From positions 186,001-250,000 of the forward strand of contig NZ_JAODTZ010000005.1 of assembly GCF_025399795.1 (NCBI RefSeq): a stretch of DNA of 64,000 bases, read 5' to 3'. A program made the position numbers and the translations under genes. Numbering within the stretch: position 1 is the first letter of the stretch; each line of letters starts with the position of its first letter. This document shows positions 1-7,606 of the stretch, one piece after another. A model generated the notes under the pieces. The model was given only the letters and a program-made list of their open reading frames with translations, was not told the DNA's origin and searched no databases. Source of the stretch: Streptomyces rhizosphaerihabitans. GTDB lineage: Bacteria > Actinomycetota > Actinomycetes > Streptomycetales > Streptomycetaceae.

Positions 1-628
1 GGTCCAGGAACGTCCGGCCCTCCCCCGGCACGGCGTCCGGGGGCAGCATCCCCGTGACGGTCGCGCCTCCGGGAAGCAGCCGGTTGACCGTGACACCGCT
101 GTCCCGCAGGTCGGCGGCCATGATCCGGGACAGTGACTCGCTGCCGGCGCGCGAGGGCCCGTAGGGGACGAACCCGGCCCGGTGCATCGTCGTTTCGCTC
201 ACCGAGATGTTGACGATGCGACCGCCGCCGGGGGTGGCCAGCATCCGCGGTACGACCTCGCGCGCGACCAGGAAGTAGCCGGTCAGATTGGTCTCCACGA
301 CCGCACGGAAGCCGTCGACCGGTACCTCCCAGAAGCCCTGCGGGCGTGTCATGAAGTGCGGGTCGACGGTACGCATGCCGATCCCGGCGTTGTTCACCAG
401 CATGTCGATGCCGCCGAGCCGCGTCTCCGCCAGGTCGACCGCCCTCGCCACCGAGGACTCGTCCCGCACGTCCAACTCGATGCCGATCGCACCCGGCAGC
501 CCGGCGGCGACCGAACTCGCCCGACGACCGGATCGCCCGGTCAGCGCCACGGTCGCCCCCGCCTCGGCCAGAGCGGACGCCATGGCCAGTCCCAGCCCAC
601 TCGTCCCGCCGGTCACCAGCACCTTCAT
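1..628 (-). CDS. SDR family NAD(P)-dependent oxidoreductase (3' end outside window)
   Basis: Short-chain dehydrogenase/reductase, probably a soluble NAD(P)H-dependent carbonyl or alcohol oxidoreductase; the substrate cannot be read from sequence. About 209 codons are visible and the C-terminus runs off the left edge. The start is ATG at 626-628 behind a GGGAGGAG ribosome site. The glycine-rich cofactor motif TGGTSGLG is at residues 6-13, NNAG near 79-82, the catalytic serine region ISVSE near 140, and the active-site tyrosine near 156. Oddity: the YxxxK signature reads YGPSR, so the usual catalytic lysine is an arginine (codon at 149-151). The family is certain; normal catalysis is not, given the substitution. 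Confidence 0.9.
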   Translation of the reverse strand, partial: MKVLVTGGTSGLGLAMASALAEAGATVALTGRSGRRASSVAAGLPGAIGIELDVRDESSVARAVDLAETRLGGIDMLVNNAGIGMRTVDPHFMTRPQGFWEVPVDGFRAVVETNLTGYFLVAREVVPRMLATPGGGRIVNISVSETTMHRAGFVPYGPSRAGSESLSRIMAADLRDSGVTVNRLLPGGATVTGMLPPDAVPGEGRTFLD

Positions 629-810
629 GGGGCTCCTCCCTCTCCGGGAACGACAGGCCCACGACACCGAGCCGGTCTCCTCAGCAACACCGCCGCACCG
701 ATCACCGTGACGCTAGGGCGTGGAGCGAACTCGAAGTCAAGCGACCGACCATGCCAAGGCCACGGCTCTGCATGGGCAGTTGGCACACCGAGGGCCACCG
801 AGAACACCCG

Positions 811-860
811 GGTTCACCCGGGTTCACCGGGGTTCACCGGGGTTCACCGGGGTTCACCGG
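811..860. repeat. 10-bp direct tandem repeat, five copies
   Basis: The unit GGTTCACCGG is repeated head to tail five times; the first copy has one mismatch and a weaker copy precedes it at 801-810. The array lies between the SDR start and a degenerate minus-strand reading frame, whose last codons run into it. It is too short and too uniform to be a CRISPR array. Confidence 0.9.
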
Positions 861-1200
861 GCATCCTGGCAGTCGCACGGGCCGGAGATCCATCAGCCAC
901 GACGTGATCACCGTGACCACGACCAGTTCGCCGGTGACGGAGCGGCCCAGCCAGACCGGCCAGGTCCCCTCGCCCTCGGTGCAGAAGGAGACCGGATCGC
1001 CACCGGTCTCCACGTCGGTGGCACGTAGGCAGCCGTCCGTGACGAACTCGGTGGCGCTCTCGTCGCCCTCCTCGTAGTGGCGTCGGATTTTCCCGGACAG
1101 CACCTTCCATCTCAAGGCGTCGGCGAAACCCGCCGCTGGCGCCGTCGGTGCCGAAGCCGTAGGCGTGGCCGTCCAGAAGGAATCGGAGCGTATATGCGTC
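834..1200 (-). pseudogene. Hypothetical protein, apparently frameshifted
   Basis: An unrecognised short gene. One frame (1131-1200) reads TLRFLLDGHAYGFGTDG. The neighbouring frame from 1130 down to 834 reads sensible sequence (KIRRHYEEGDES, ATDVETGGDPVSF, TWPVWLGRSVTG) ending close to the 10-bp tandem array. Joining them needs one frameshift near 1125-1130. If only the second frame is used, the start would be TTG at 1115, giving 93 residues. No family is recognised. The upstream part abuts the divergent methyltransferase start. It could be a small intact protein with an unusual start, but the split of protein-like sequence between frames favours a broken gene. Confidence 0.35.
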
Positions 1201-1235
1201 GACAGGGCCCGCCGCGCCCGCCAAAGTGGCCTCCC

Positions 1236-1976
1236 ATGACGAGCAGCGAACTGTGGAGCCGTGCGACCGCCGACCGCTACGACGCCGAGGAGAGCGAGAA
1301 CTCCTCGGCCGCCGCTCTCGCACCGGCTCTCGCCTTCCTCGCCGAACTCGCCGGAGAAGGCCGGGCACTTGAGTTCGCCATCGGAACCGGACGAGTGGGC
1401 GTCCCGCTACGGGAAAGCGGCGTGCCGGTCGCGGGCATCGAACTGTCGGAGCACATGGCGGCCGTCCTGCGGCACAAGCTCGACGAGGACACGCTCCCGG
1501 TCACCATCGGGGACATGGCCACGACCGTCGTCCCCGGCGAGTTCACCTTGGTCTATCTCGTCTACAACACGATCACGAACCTGCTCACGCAGGACGAACA
1601 GGTCGAGTGCTTCCGCAACGCCGCACGCCATCTGACGCCTGGCGGCCGATTCGTCATCGAGCTCGGTGTTCCGCCGCTGCGGTTCTTGCCTCCCGGGCAG
1701 GTCGCAGTGCCGTTCGACGTCGCCGAACGGCACCTAGGCTTCGACACGTTCGACCTCGTCGAGCAGATCCTCGTCTCGCACCACCTCACCCGCGACGGCG
1801 ACGACGGCCGCTATCGCCGCGACGCCTCCCGGCACCGGTACGCGTGGCCGGCGGAACTCGACCTGATGGCACGGATCGCGGGGCTCGAACTGGAACGGCG
1901 CGTTGCGGACTGGGACGGGGCGCCCTTCACCCAGGACTCCGCGAAGCACATCTCCGTGTGGCGCAGGCCGGCCTGA
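1236..1976 (+). CDS. Class I SAM-dependent methyltransferase
   Basis: Predicted soluble S-adenosylmethionine-dependent methyltransferase of 246 residues; the substrate is unknown. The SAM-binding motif I reads LEFAIGTGRVG at about residues 45-55, followed by an acidic residue in AGIELSEHM and a motif resembling LTPGGRFVIELGVPP further on, the usual order of a Rossmann-fold methyltransferase. ATG at 1236 is chosen because the protein then begins directly before the conserved fold; an open frame upstream carries arginine-rich nonsense. It stands alone between a minus-strand fragment and yjbQ. Fold assignment is confident, function is not. Confidence 0.85.
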   Translation: MTSSELWSRATADRYDAEESENSSAAALAPALAFLAELAGEGRALEFAIGTGRVGVPLRESGVPVAGIELSEHMAAVLRHKLDEDTLPVTIGDMATTVVPGEFTLVYLVYNTITNLLTQDEQVECFRNAARHLTPGGRFVIELGVPPLRFLPPGQVAVPFDVAERHLGFDTFDLVEQILVSHHLTRDGDDGRYRRDASRHRYAWPAELDLMARIAGLELERRVADWDGAPFTQDSAKHISVWRRPA

Positions 1977-2014
1977 GGCCGTGGACCGGCCCCGCAGTCC
2001 TGGCCGCTCCCGGG

Positions 2015-2437
2015 CTACCCGAGAAACGACAACCGCACCTCACGGTTCGGATTGTCCCGGTTCGTGTCCACGAGGCACACCGACTGCCATGTCCCCAGCT
2101 CCAGACTTCCGTCCACCACCGGCAGCGTCGCGTGCGGCGGGACGATGGCGGGGAGGACGTGGTCGCGGCCGTGGCCGGGGCTGCCGTGACGGTGCTGCCA
2201 GCGGTCGTCCGCGGGAAGCAGGGAGTGCAGTGCGGTGAGGAGGTCGTCGTCACTGCCGGCGCCTGTCTCGATGATGGCGATTCCGGCGGTGGCGTGCGGG
2301 ACGAAGACATTCAGGAGACCGTCGCGGCCCGCCGCGACCTCACGGAGGAAGGCCTCGCAGTCGCGGGTGAGGTCGACGACCGCCTCCGACGAACCGGAGG
2401 AGATGTTCAGGACCTGCGTGGTGAAGGCATCGGACAT
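2015..2437 (-). CDS. YjbQ/UPF0047 family protein
   Basis: A 140-residue cytosolic protein of the YjbQ (UPF0047) family, annotated in other bacteria as a secondary thiamine-phosphate synthase-like enzyme. Characteristic segments are visible: VFVPHATAGIAIIET in the first half, GHGRDHVLPAI and PPHATLPVVDG in the middle, and GTWQSVCLVDTN near the end. The length is normal for the family. ATG at 2437 follows a GAGG ribosome site. It converges on the methyltransferase gene, from which it is separated by 38 bases. The thiamine link is family knowledge; nothing nearby supports it here. Confidence 0.9.
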   Translation of the reverse strand: MSDAFTTQVLNISSGSSEAVVDLTRDCEAFLREVAAGRDGLLNVFVPHATAGIAIIETGAGSDDDLLTALHSLLPADDRWQHRHGSPGHGRDHVLPAIVPPHATLPVVDGSLELGTWQSVCLVDTNRDNPNREVRLSFLG

Positions 2438-2695
2438 GCCTCAATCCTCTCCCATACGCCGGATTCCGCACACGATCGAGGCCGCCGCGGGGCCGGGCGG
2501 TGCGGTACCCGTGCACCCCGCAGACGTTGCGGGCGGCGCAGGCTCTCGCGCACGGTGCCGTCGGGGAACCGGACCCCGGCCCGGGACGACGGCGCGGTCA
2601 GCCCGTCGCGAGCGGCCCCCGACGCGGCTTCGTCGGGTGGCTCACACGAGGCGTCCGAGGGGAAGATCCCGGAACCCGGTCCGGTTGGTAGAAGC

Positions 2696-3784
2696 GTGAA
2701 TGACACCGGGGTACGCGCGCGTGAAGTCGATGTGGTCGTCATCGGCGCCGGCCAGGCCGGTCTGGCCGCCGCCCATCACCTGCGGCGCACCGGCTTCGAG
2801 CCCGAGCGGGACTTCGTCGTGCTCGATCACGCGCCGCACCCCGGCGGAGCCTGGCAGTTCCGCTGGCCGTCGCTGACGTACGGCAAGGTGCACGGGATGC
2901 ACTCCCTGCCCGGCATGGATCTCACGGACGCCGACCCGGACCGCCCGTCCTCCGAGGTCGTCTCGGAGTACTTCGACGCCTACGAGCGCGCCTTCGACCT
3001 ACGGGTACGGAGGCCGGTCGACGTCACGGCGGTCCGGGAAGGACCCGGTGGGCGGCTACTCGTGGAGAGCGGCGACGGTACGTGGTCGGCCCGGGCGCTG
3101 ATCAACGCGACGGGCACCTGGGACCGCCCGTTCTGGCCCCGCTATCCGGGCCAGGAGACCTTCCGCGGACGGCAGTTGCACACGGCGCAGTATCCGGGCC
3201 CGGAGTGGTTCGCCGGGCGGCGTGTGATCGTCGTGGGCGGCGGCGCCTCGGGCACCCAGCATCTGATGGAGATCGCTTCCCACGCGGCCGAGACCACCTG
3301 GGTCACCCGGCGCCCCCCGGTCTTCCGCGAGGGCCCCTTCACCGAGGAGTTCGGCCGGGCCGCCGTCGCTCTCGTCGAGGAGCGGGTCCGGCAGGGTCTC
3401 CCGCCCCGGAGCGTCGTCTCGGTCACCGGGCTGCCGCTGAACGACGCGATCCGGCAGGCGCTGGCCGACGGTGTGCTTGACCGGCGCCCGATGTTCGACC
3501 GGATCACCCCGGACGGCGTGAGGTGGCCGGACGGGCGGCACGTGGACGCCGACGTGATCCTGTGGGCGACCGGTTTCCGGGCCGCCATAGACCATCTGGC
3601 GCCGCTGCGGCTGCGCGAGCGCGGCGGCGGCATACGCGTCGAGGGAACGCGTGCGGTCGCCGATCCGCGGATCCACCTGGTCGGCTACGGGCCTTCGGCG
3701 AGCACGATCGGCGCCAACCGGGCCGGACGGGCCGCCGTGCGGGACATCCGGCGACTGCTGGCGGACGTGCCGGTCGCCGTGTGA
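2696..3784 (+). CDS. Flavin-containing monooxygenase-like NAD(P)/FAD oxidoreductase
   Basis: A 362-residue flavoprotein related to bacterial flavin-dependent monooxygenases and YhhX/CzcO-type oxidoreductases. The FAD-binding GxGxxG motif is VVIGAGQAG at about residues 14-22, the NADPH-binding Rossmann motif VVGGGASG is near 180, and the terminal ATGF motif is in LWATGFRA near 290. GTG at 2696 is preferred because it places the FAD motif at the usual distance from the N-terminus; the open frame extends far upstream but is not protein-like. The substrate is unknown. It is convergent with the MltG-like gene, 14 bases away. Confidence 0.88.
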   Translation: MNDTGVRAREVDVVVIGAGQAGLAAAHHLRRTGFEPERDFVVLDHAPHPGGAWQFRWPSLTYGKVHGMHSLPGMDLTDADPDRPSSEVVSEYFDAYERAFDLRVRRPVDVTAVREGPGGRLLVESGDGTWSARALINATGTWDRPFWPRYPGQETFRGRQLHTAQYPGPEWFAGRRVIVVGGGASGTQHLMEIASHAAETTWVTRRPPVFREGPFTEEFGRAAVALVEERVRQGLPPRSVVSVTGLPLNDAIRQALADGVLDRRPMFDRITPDGVRWPDGRHVDADVILWATGFRAAIDHLAPLRLRERGGGIRVEGTRAVADPRIHLVGYGPSASTIGANRAGRAAVRDIRRLLADVPVAV

Positions 3785-3798
3785 TGCCCGCCCTCCCA

Positions 3799-4836
3799 TC
3801 AGTTCGTCGGAGTCACCGCGGATGTGACGGCGGATGTGACCGCGGGAGAAGTCAAGGGCGGGACCGCGGGAGAAGCCACGGGCGGGACCGCGGGAGAAGC
3901 CACGGGAGAAACGCTGGGAGAGGCCGCGGGTGGGGCCGTGGGGGAAACAACCGGAGAGTCCATGGGAGAGGCCGTTCGTGATGCCGTTCGTGATGCCGTG
4001 GGGGACGCGCTCCTGTGGTTCCGGTTGAACTCGGCGACGTTGCGCTGGTGCTCCTCGTAGCTGGCCGTGAAGCGCGTGTCGCCGGGCTTGACCGTGACGA
4101 AGTACAACCAGCCGCCCGGGGGCGGGTTGATCGCGACACGCATCGCCTCCTCGCCGGGGTTGGCGATCGGCGTGGGCGGCAGGCCCATGCGCCGATAGGA
4201 GTTGTACGGGCTGTTCAGCCTTGTGTCGGCCTGGCTGGTGCTCAAGGTGGAGCGGTTCAGTGCGTAGTTGATGGTCGAGTCCATCTGCAACGGCATACCG
4301 CGCTCCAGGCGGTTGTAGACGACCCGGGCCACCTTGCCCATGTCCGCCTTGGTCGCCGCTTCCGCCTGTGCGATGCTCGCGATGGTGACGGCCTGGTAGA
4401 CGTTCATCGCGTTGCGCTGCGCGCCGGCCGCGATCGGCGCTCCGTTGAACTTCTTGTTCGCGGTGTCGACCATGAACCTCAGCATCGACTCGGGAGTCGC
4501 CTTCTCGCCGATCGGATAGGTCGCCGGGAAGAGATAGCCCTCAGGGTTGCCCCGGGCGTCGTTCGGAAGCTTCAGTTTGGCTTTGGCCAGGGACTTCTTG
4601 GCCGTGCCGGCGGGCACCCGGAGGGCCTTGTCGACAGCCGCGTAGACCTGTCCGGAGCGCCAGCCCTCCGGAATGACGAGCGACGTCGGGCGCGCGTCGC
4701 CGTCTCCCATGCTCAGCAGCGGCACCGCCACGGCGGTGGCCGCCACGACGGCTCCGGTCGCGATGAGGGCGCCCCGGCCCCGGCGCGTCAGTCGAATCGT
4801 GCTCCGTGGCGGAGTGTTCATCTGCATAACGGGCAC
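3799..4836 (-). CDS. Endolytic transglycosylase MltG-like protein
   Basis: A 345-residue membrane-anchored protein of the MltG/YceG family, which cleaves nascent peptidoglycan glycan strands outside the membrane. A transmembrane helix spans about residues 23-41. The conserved core has ASIAQAEA at 153-160 (catalytic-region glutamate at 159), YNRLERGMPLQMDSTINYAL at about 174-193, and SPYNSYRRMGLPPTPIANPG. GTG at 4836 follows GAGGG. The last roughly 75 residues are a low-complexity Ser/Pro/Ala/Val tail of repeated ASPxVxP units absent from typical MltG, perhaps a wall-spanning extension. The catalytic part looks complete. Confidence 0.88.
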   Translation of the reverse strand: MPVMQMNTPPRSTIRLTRRGRGALIATGAVVAATAVAVPLLSMGDGDARPTSLVIPEGWRSGQVYAAVDKALRVPAGTAKKSLAKAKLKLPNDARGNPEGYLFPATYPIGEKATPESMLRFMVDTANKKFNGAPIAAGAQRNAMNVYQAVTIASIAQAEAATKADMGKVARVVYNRLERGMPLQMDSTINYALNRSTLSTSQADTRLNSPYNSYRRMGLPPTPIANPGEEAMRVAINPPPGGWLYFVTVKPGDTRFTASYEEHQRNVAEFNRNHRSASPTASRTASRTASPMDSPVVSPTAPPAASPSVSPVASPAVPPVASPAVPPLTSPAVTSAVTSAVTPTN

Positions 4837-4871
4837 GGTAGCCCTCTAATGCCCGCAAACCCGGCATATCG

Positions 4872-6671
4872 TCATCTTGTCGGCTCCAATTGGGCGTCCC
4901 GGTGGACGAGCGCGGCGTAGCGCCCCTCCTGCGCCAGCAGCTCTTCGTGCGTACCGCGCTCGACCGCGTGGCCCGAGTCGAGGACGACGATCTGGTCCGC
5001 GCTTCGGATCGTGGACAGCCGGTGCGCGATGGTGAGTGTGGTGCGGTTGGCCGACAGGGCGTCGATGGCCTCCTGGACGGCGTGCTCCGTGCGGGTGTCC
5101 AGGGCGCTGGTCGCCTCGTCGAGGATGAGCACGGGCGGATCGCGCAGGATCGTGCGGGCGATGGCGAGGCGCTGCTTCTCGCCGCCGGAGAACCGGTGGC
5201 CGCGCTCACCGACGACCGTGTCGTACCCGTCGGGCAGCGACGCGATGTGGTCGTGGATCTGGGCCGCCCGTGCCGCCCCGTGCAGTTCCTCGTCGGTGGC
5301 GTCCGGCTTGGCGAAGCGCAGGTTCTCGGCGACCGAGGCGTGGAAGAGGTACGTCTCCTGGGAGACGACGCCGATCGCGCGCGCGAGGGTGTCGAAGTCG
5401 AGGTCGCGGACGTCGACCCCGTCGAGGGTCACGCGCCCGCCCGTGACGTCGTACAGCCGCGGCACCAGGTAACTGAGCGTGGACTTGCCCGAGCCGGTCG
5501 GTCCGACGACGGCGAGGCTGCCGCCGGCCGGGACGGTGATGTCGATGCCGTCGAGGATCGGGGCGCCCTTGTCGTCGTAGCGGAACTCGACGTCCTCGAA
5601 GCGGATCTCACCCTTGACCTGGTCGAGGTGGACGGGGTTCTCGGGCTCGGTGATGTCGATGGGCAGGTCGAGGTACTCGAAGATGCGCTGGAACAGCGCG
5701 AGCGAGGTCTGGATCTGCACACCGGTGGACAGCAGGCTGACCGTCGGCCGGAACAGGCCCTGCTGGAGCGAGACGAAGGCGACGAGCGTGCCGATCGATA
5801 TCGAGGGGCCGCCGAGCTGAAGGGCGACGCCCGCGGTCCAGTAGATGACGGCGGGCATGGCGGCCATGACGATGCCGATGACGGACATGCGCCAGCGTCC
5901 CGCCATGTTCGACCTCACTTCGAGGTCGACGAGGCCCTCGGACTCCTCCGCGAAGGACTTCGTCAGCGAGTCGGCCCGGCCCATGGTGCGCCCGAGCAGG
6001 ATGCCGCTGACGGAGAGCGATTCGGTGACGGTGGCGGCCATCGCCGCCATCTGCTTCTGACGCTGGGTGGTGATCTTCTTGCGTTCGTTGCCGACCCTGC
6101 GGCTGATCCACACGAACACCGGCAGGAGAAGCAGGGAGACGAGGGTCAGGCGCCAGTCCAGGGCCACCATCGCGACGATCGTGGCGACCACACTGGTGAG
6201 GTTGGAGACCAGTGAGGTGGCGGTGGAGGTGACGGTCGCCTGCATGCCGCCGATGTCGTTGGCGATGCGGGACTGGACCTCGCCCGTGCGCGTCCTGGTG
6301 AAGAAGGCGAGCGACATGCGCTGGAGGCGGCCGTAGACCGCGGTGCGCAGATCGTGCATCACGCGCTGGCCGACGGTCGTGGAGATCAGGGTCTGCAGGA
6401 CGCCGAAGACGCCGCTCAGGACGGCGCTCAGGATCATGCCGAGGGCGAGCAGGGTCAGCAGACCTGTACGCCCTTCGGGGATCGCGGTGTCCAGGATCGC
6501 CTTCAGCAGGAAGGGCGTGGCGACGCCCACCAGGGACGCGGCTCCCACCAGGACGCCGACGATCGCGAGGCGGCCACGGTAGGGCCGGAAGAGACTCAGG
6601 ATGCGGCGCACTTGCCGTGGCTGTTCCTTGTCGGCAGGCGGGGGGCTCCAGGTCGGCTGTTCGGGACGCAA
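4872..6671 (-). CDS. ABC exporter, fused membrane and ATP-binding domains
   Basis: A 599-residue half-size ABC exporter (six-helix membrane domain then nucleotide-binding domain), expected to work as a homodimer exporting a drug, lipid or peptide. Walker A GPTGSGKST is near residues 388-396, the signature FSGGEKQR near 495, Walker B VLILDEATSALD near 515, and the switch histidine in IAHRLST. TTG at 6669-6671 is chosen because AGGAG lies just upstream and the preceding residues are not protein-like. It is divergent from a MarR gene with a palindrome between them, so MarR repression and induction by substrate is likely. Confidence 0.92.
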   Translation of the reverse strand: MRPEQPTWSPPPADKEQPRQVRRILSLFRPYRGRLAIVGVLVGAASLVGVATPFLLKAILDTAIPEGRTGLLTLLALGMILSAVLSGVFGVLQTLISTTVGQRVMHDLRTAVYGRLQRMSLAFFTRTRTGEVQSRIANDIGGMQATVTSTATSLVSNLTSVVATIVAMVALDWRLTLVSLLLLPVFVWISRRVGNERKKITTQRQKQMAAMAATVTESLSVSGILLGRTMGRADSLTKSFAEESEGLVDLEVRSNMAGRWRMSVIGIVMAAMPAVIYWTAGVALQLGGPSISIGTLVAFVSLQQGLFRPTVSLLSTGVQIQTSLALFQRIFEYLDLPIDITEPENPVHLDQVKGEIRFEDVEFRYDDKGAPILDGIDITVPAGGSLAVVGPTGSGKSTLSYLVPRLYDVTGGRVTLDGVDVRDLDFDTLARAIGVVSQETYLFHASVAENLRFAKPDATDEELHGAARAAQIHDHIASLPDGYDTVVGERGHRFSGGEKQRLAIARTILRDPPVLILDEATSALDTRTEHAVQEAIDALSANRTTLTIAHRLSTIRSADQIVVLDSGHAVERGTHEELLAQEGRYAALVHRDAQLEPTR

Positions 6672-6753
6672 TGGACTCCTAGGAAAACGGGACGACGGGG
6701 GAAATCGGACTACGAGGACATCAGTGAGGATCCGACGACTGACGGAGCCTAGC

Positions 6754-6778
6754 TCATTGTTACCTATACTCACAATGA
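6754..6778. promoter_or_regulatory. Palindromic operator, probable MarR site
   Basis: TCATTGT (6754-6760) and ACAATGA (6772-6778) form a perfect inverted repeat with an 11-base spacer, in an AT-rich patch between the divergent ABC exporter and marR. It ends 24 bases before the marR start codon and lies about 80 bases upstream of the exporter start, so one bound dimer could control both. That MarR proteins bind such near-palindromes is family knowledge; the pairing with this MarR is inferred from position. Confidence 0.65.
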
Positions 6779-6802
6779 ACGGCATCCTGATATTGTTCCC
6801 GT

Positions 6803-7258
6803 ATGACCACCCCCGATGCCGACGGCCTGCTCGCCGAGCAGTTGCTGCGTCTGACGCGCCGCGTGCACCGCATCCAGAAGCGCCATCTGGAGCAGCGCGA
6901 GCTGGGCATCACCCCCGCGCAGTCACGGCTGCTGCGTACGCTCGCGCATTACAGCTCACCGCCCCGAATGGCCGATCTCGCGGAGCGTCTCGAAGTGGTG
7001 CCGCGGGCTGTGACCACGCTGGTCGACGGCCTGGAGGCGAGCGGCAAGGTGCGCCGGGCACCCGATCCCACCAACCGCCGGGTGATCCGGATCGAGGTCA
7101 CGGACGAGGGTCGCAAGGCGCTGAGGGAGCTGCGCGCCGCGCGCCGCGGCGCCGCGGAGGAGATCCTGGCTCCATTGACGGACGAGCAGCGCGAGGTGCT
7201 CGGCGGGCTGCTGGACACCTTGGTGGACGGCATGCCGAGGGTGGAGCACCGCTGCTGA
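6803..7258 (+). CDS. MarR family transcriptional regulator
   Basis: A 151-residue winged-helix dimeric repressor. The core reads GITPAQSRLLRTLAHYSSPPRMADLAERLEVVPRAVTTLVDGLEASGKVRR in family order (winged-helix helices near residues 35-85), followed by the wing DPTNRRVIRIEVTDEGRK and a C-terminal dimerisation helix. Start ATG is at 6803. It is divergent from the ABC exporter and probably autoregulates through the palindrome at 6754-6778. Its last 16 bases, including the stop codon, belong to a 28-bp sequence repeated exactly 60 bases downstream. Confidence 0.95.
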   Translation: MTTPDADGLLAEQLLRLTRRVHRIQKRHLEQRELGITPAQSRLLRTLAHYSSPPRMADLAERLEVVPRAVTTLVDGLEASGKVRRAPDPTNRRVIRIEVTDEGRKALRELRAARRGAAEEILAPLTDEQREVLGGLLDTLVDGMPRVEHRC

Positions 7259-7606
7259 GACGGCTCAGGGGGCGGAGGAACGCCGCCGAGACGGCTCGGC
7301 GCGGAGCACCGCTGCTGAGACGGCTCAGGGCGGAATGCCTCCCGCTGAGCCGGTTCTGGGCGGTGCCACGCCGCCGGGGCGGCTCGGGGTGGAATGCCGC
7401 CGCGGGCCGGTCGAGCACGGTGCACCGCGCCGCGCCGCCGGTCGGCAGCCGGGTGGCCGACTCGGTCGCCCGCCGCTGGACCGGTTGACGGCGCACCGCG
7501 GCGCCGCCGGTCAGCGGCCGACCCGGTAGGCCGGCGCCGCCGGTCGCCCGCGGCAGGCGGACGACCGGGCAGCGCTGCTCGGTGACCCCGTGAGGAGTGG
7601 TGCGCG
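7243..7606. repeat. Reiterated GC-rich repeats spanning the marR stop codon
   Basis: A 28-bp segment beginning GGAGCACCGCTGCTGAGACG is present exactly at 7243-7270 and 7303-7330 (period 60), with a partial unit between. The first copy contains the marR TGA. Degenerate related units (gccgccg, cggctcgg) fill the rest of this 348-base gap up to the next gene. No convincing gene is seen; the end of the gap carries the GGAG ribosome site of the next gene. Confidence 0.85.

Noticed and set aside
811..860. Possible CRISPR-like array.
   Set aside because: The units are 10 bp with no spacers and no cas genes are nearby; it is a simple tandem repeat.
1607..2695. Upstream extension of the flavin monooxygenase frame.
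   Set aside because: The extension overlaps the methyltransferase and the antisense yjbQ gene and is arginine-rich nonsense; the FAD motif fits a start at 2696.
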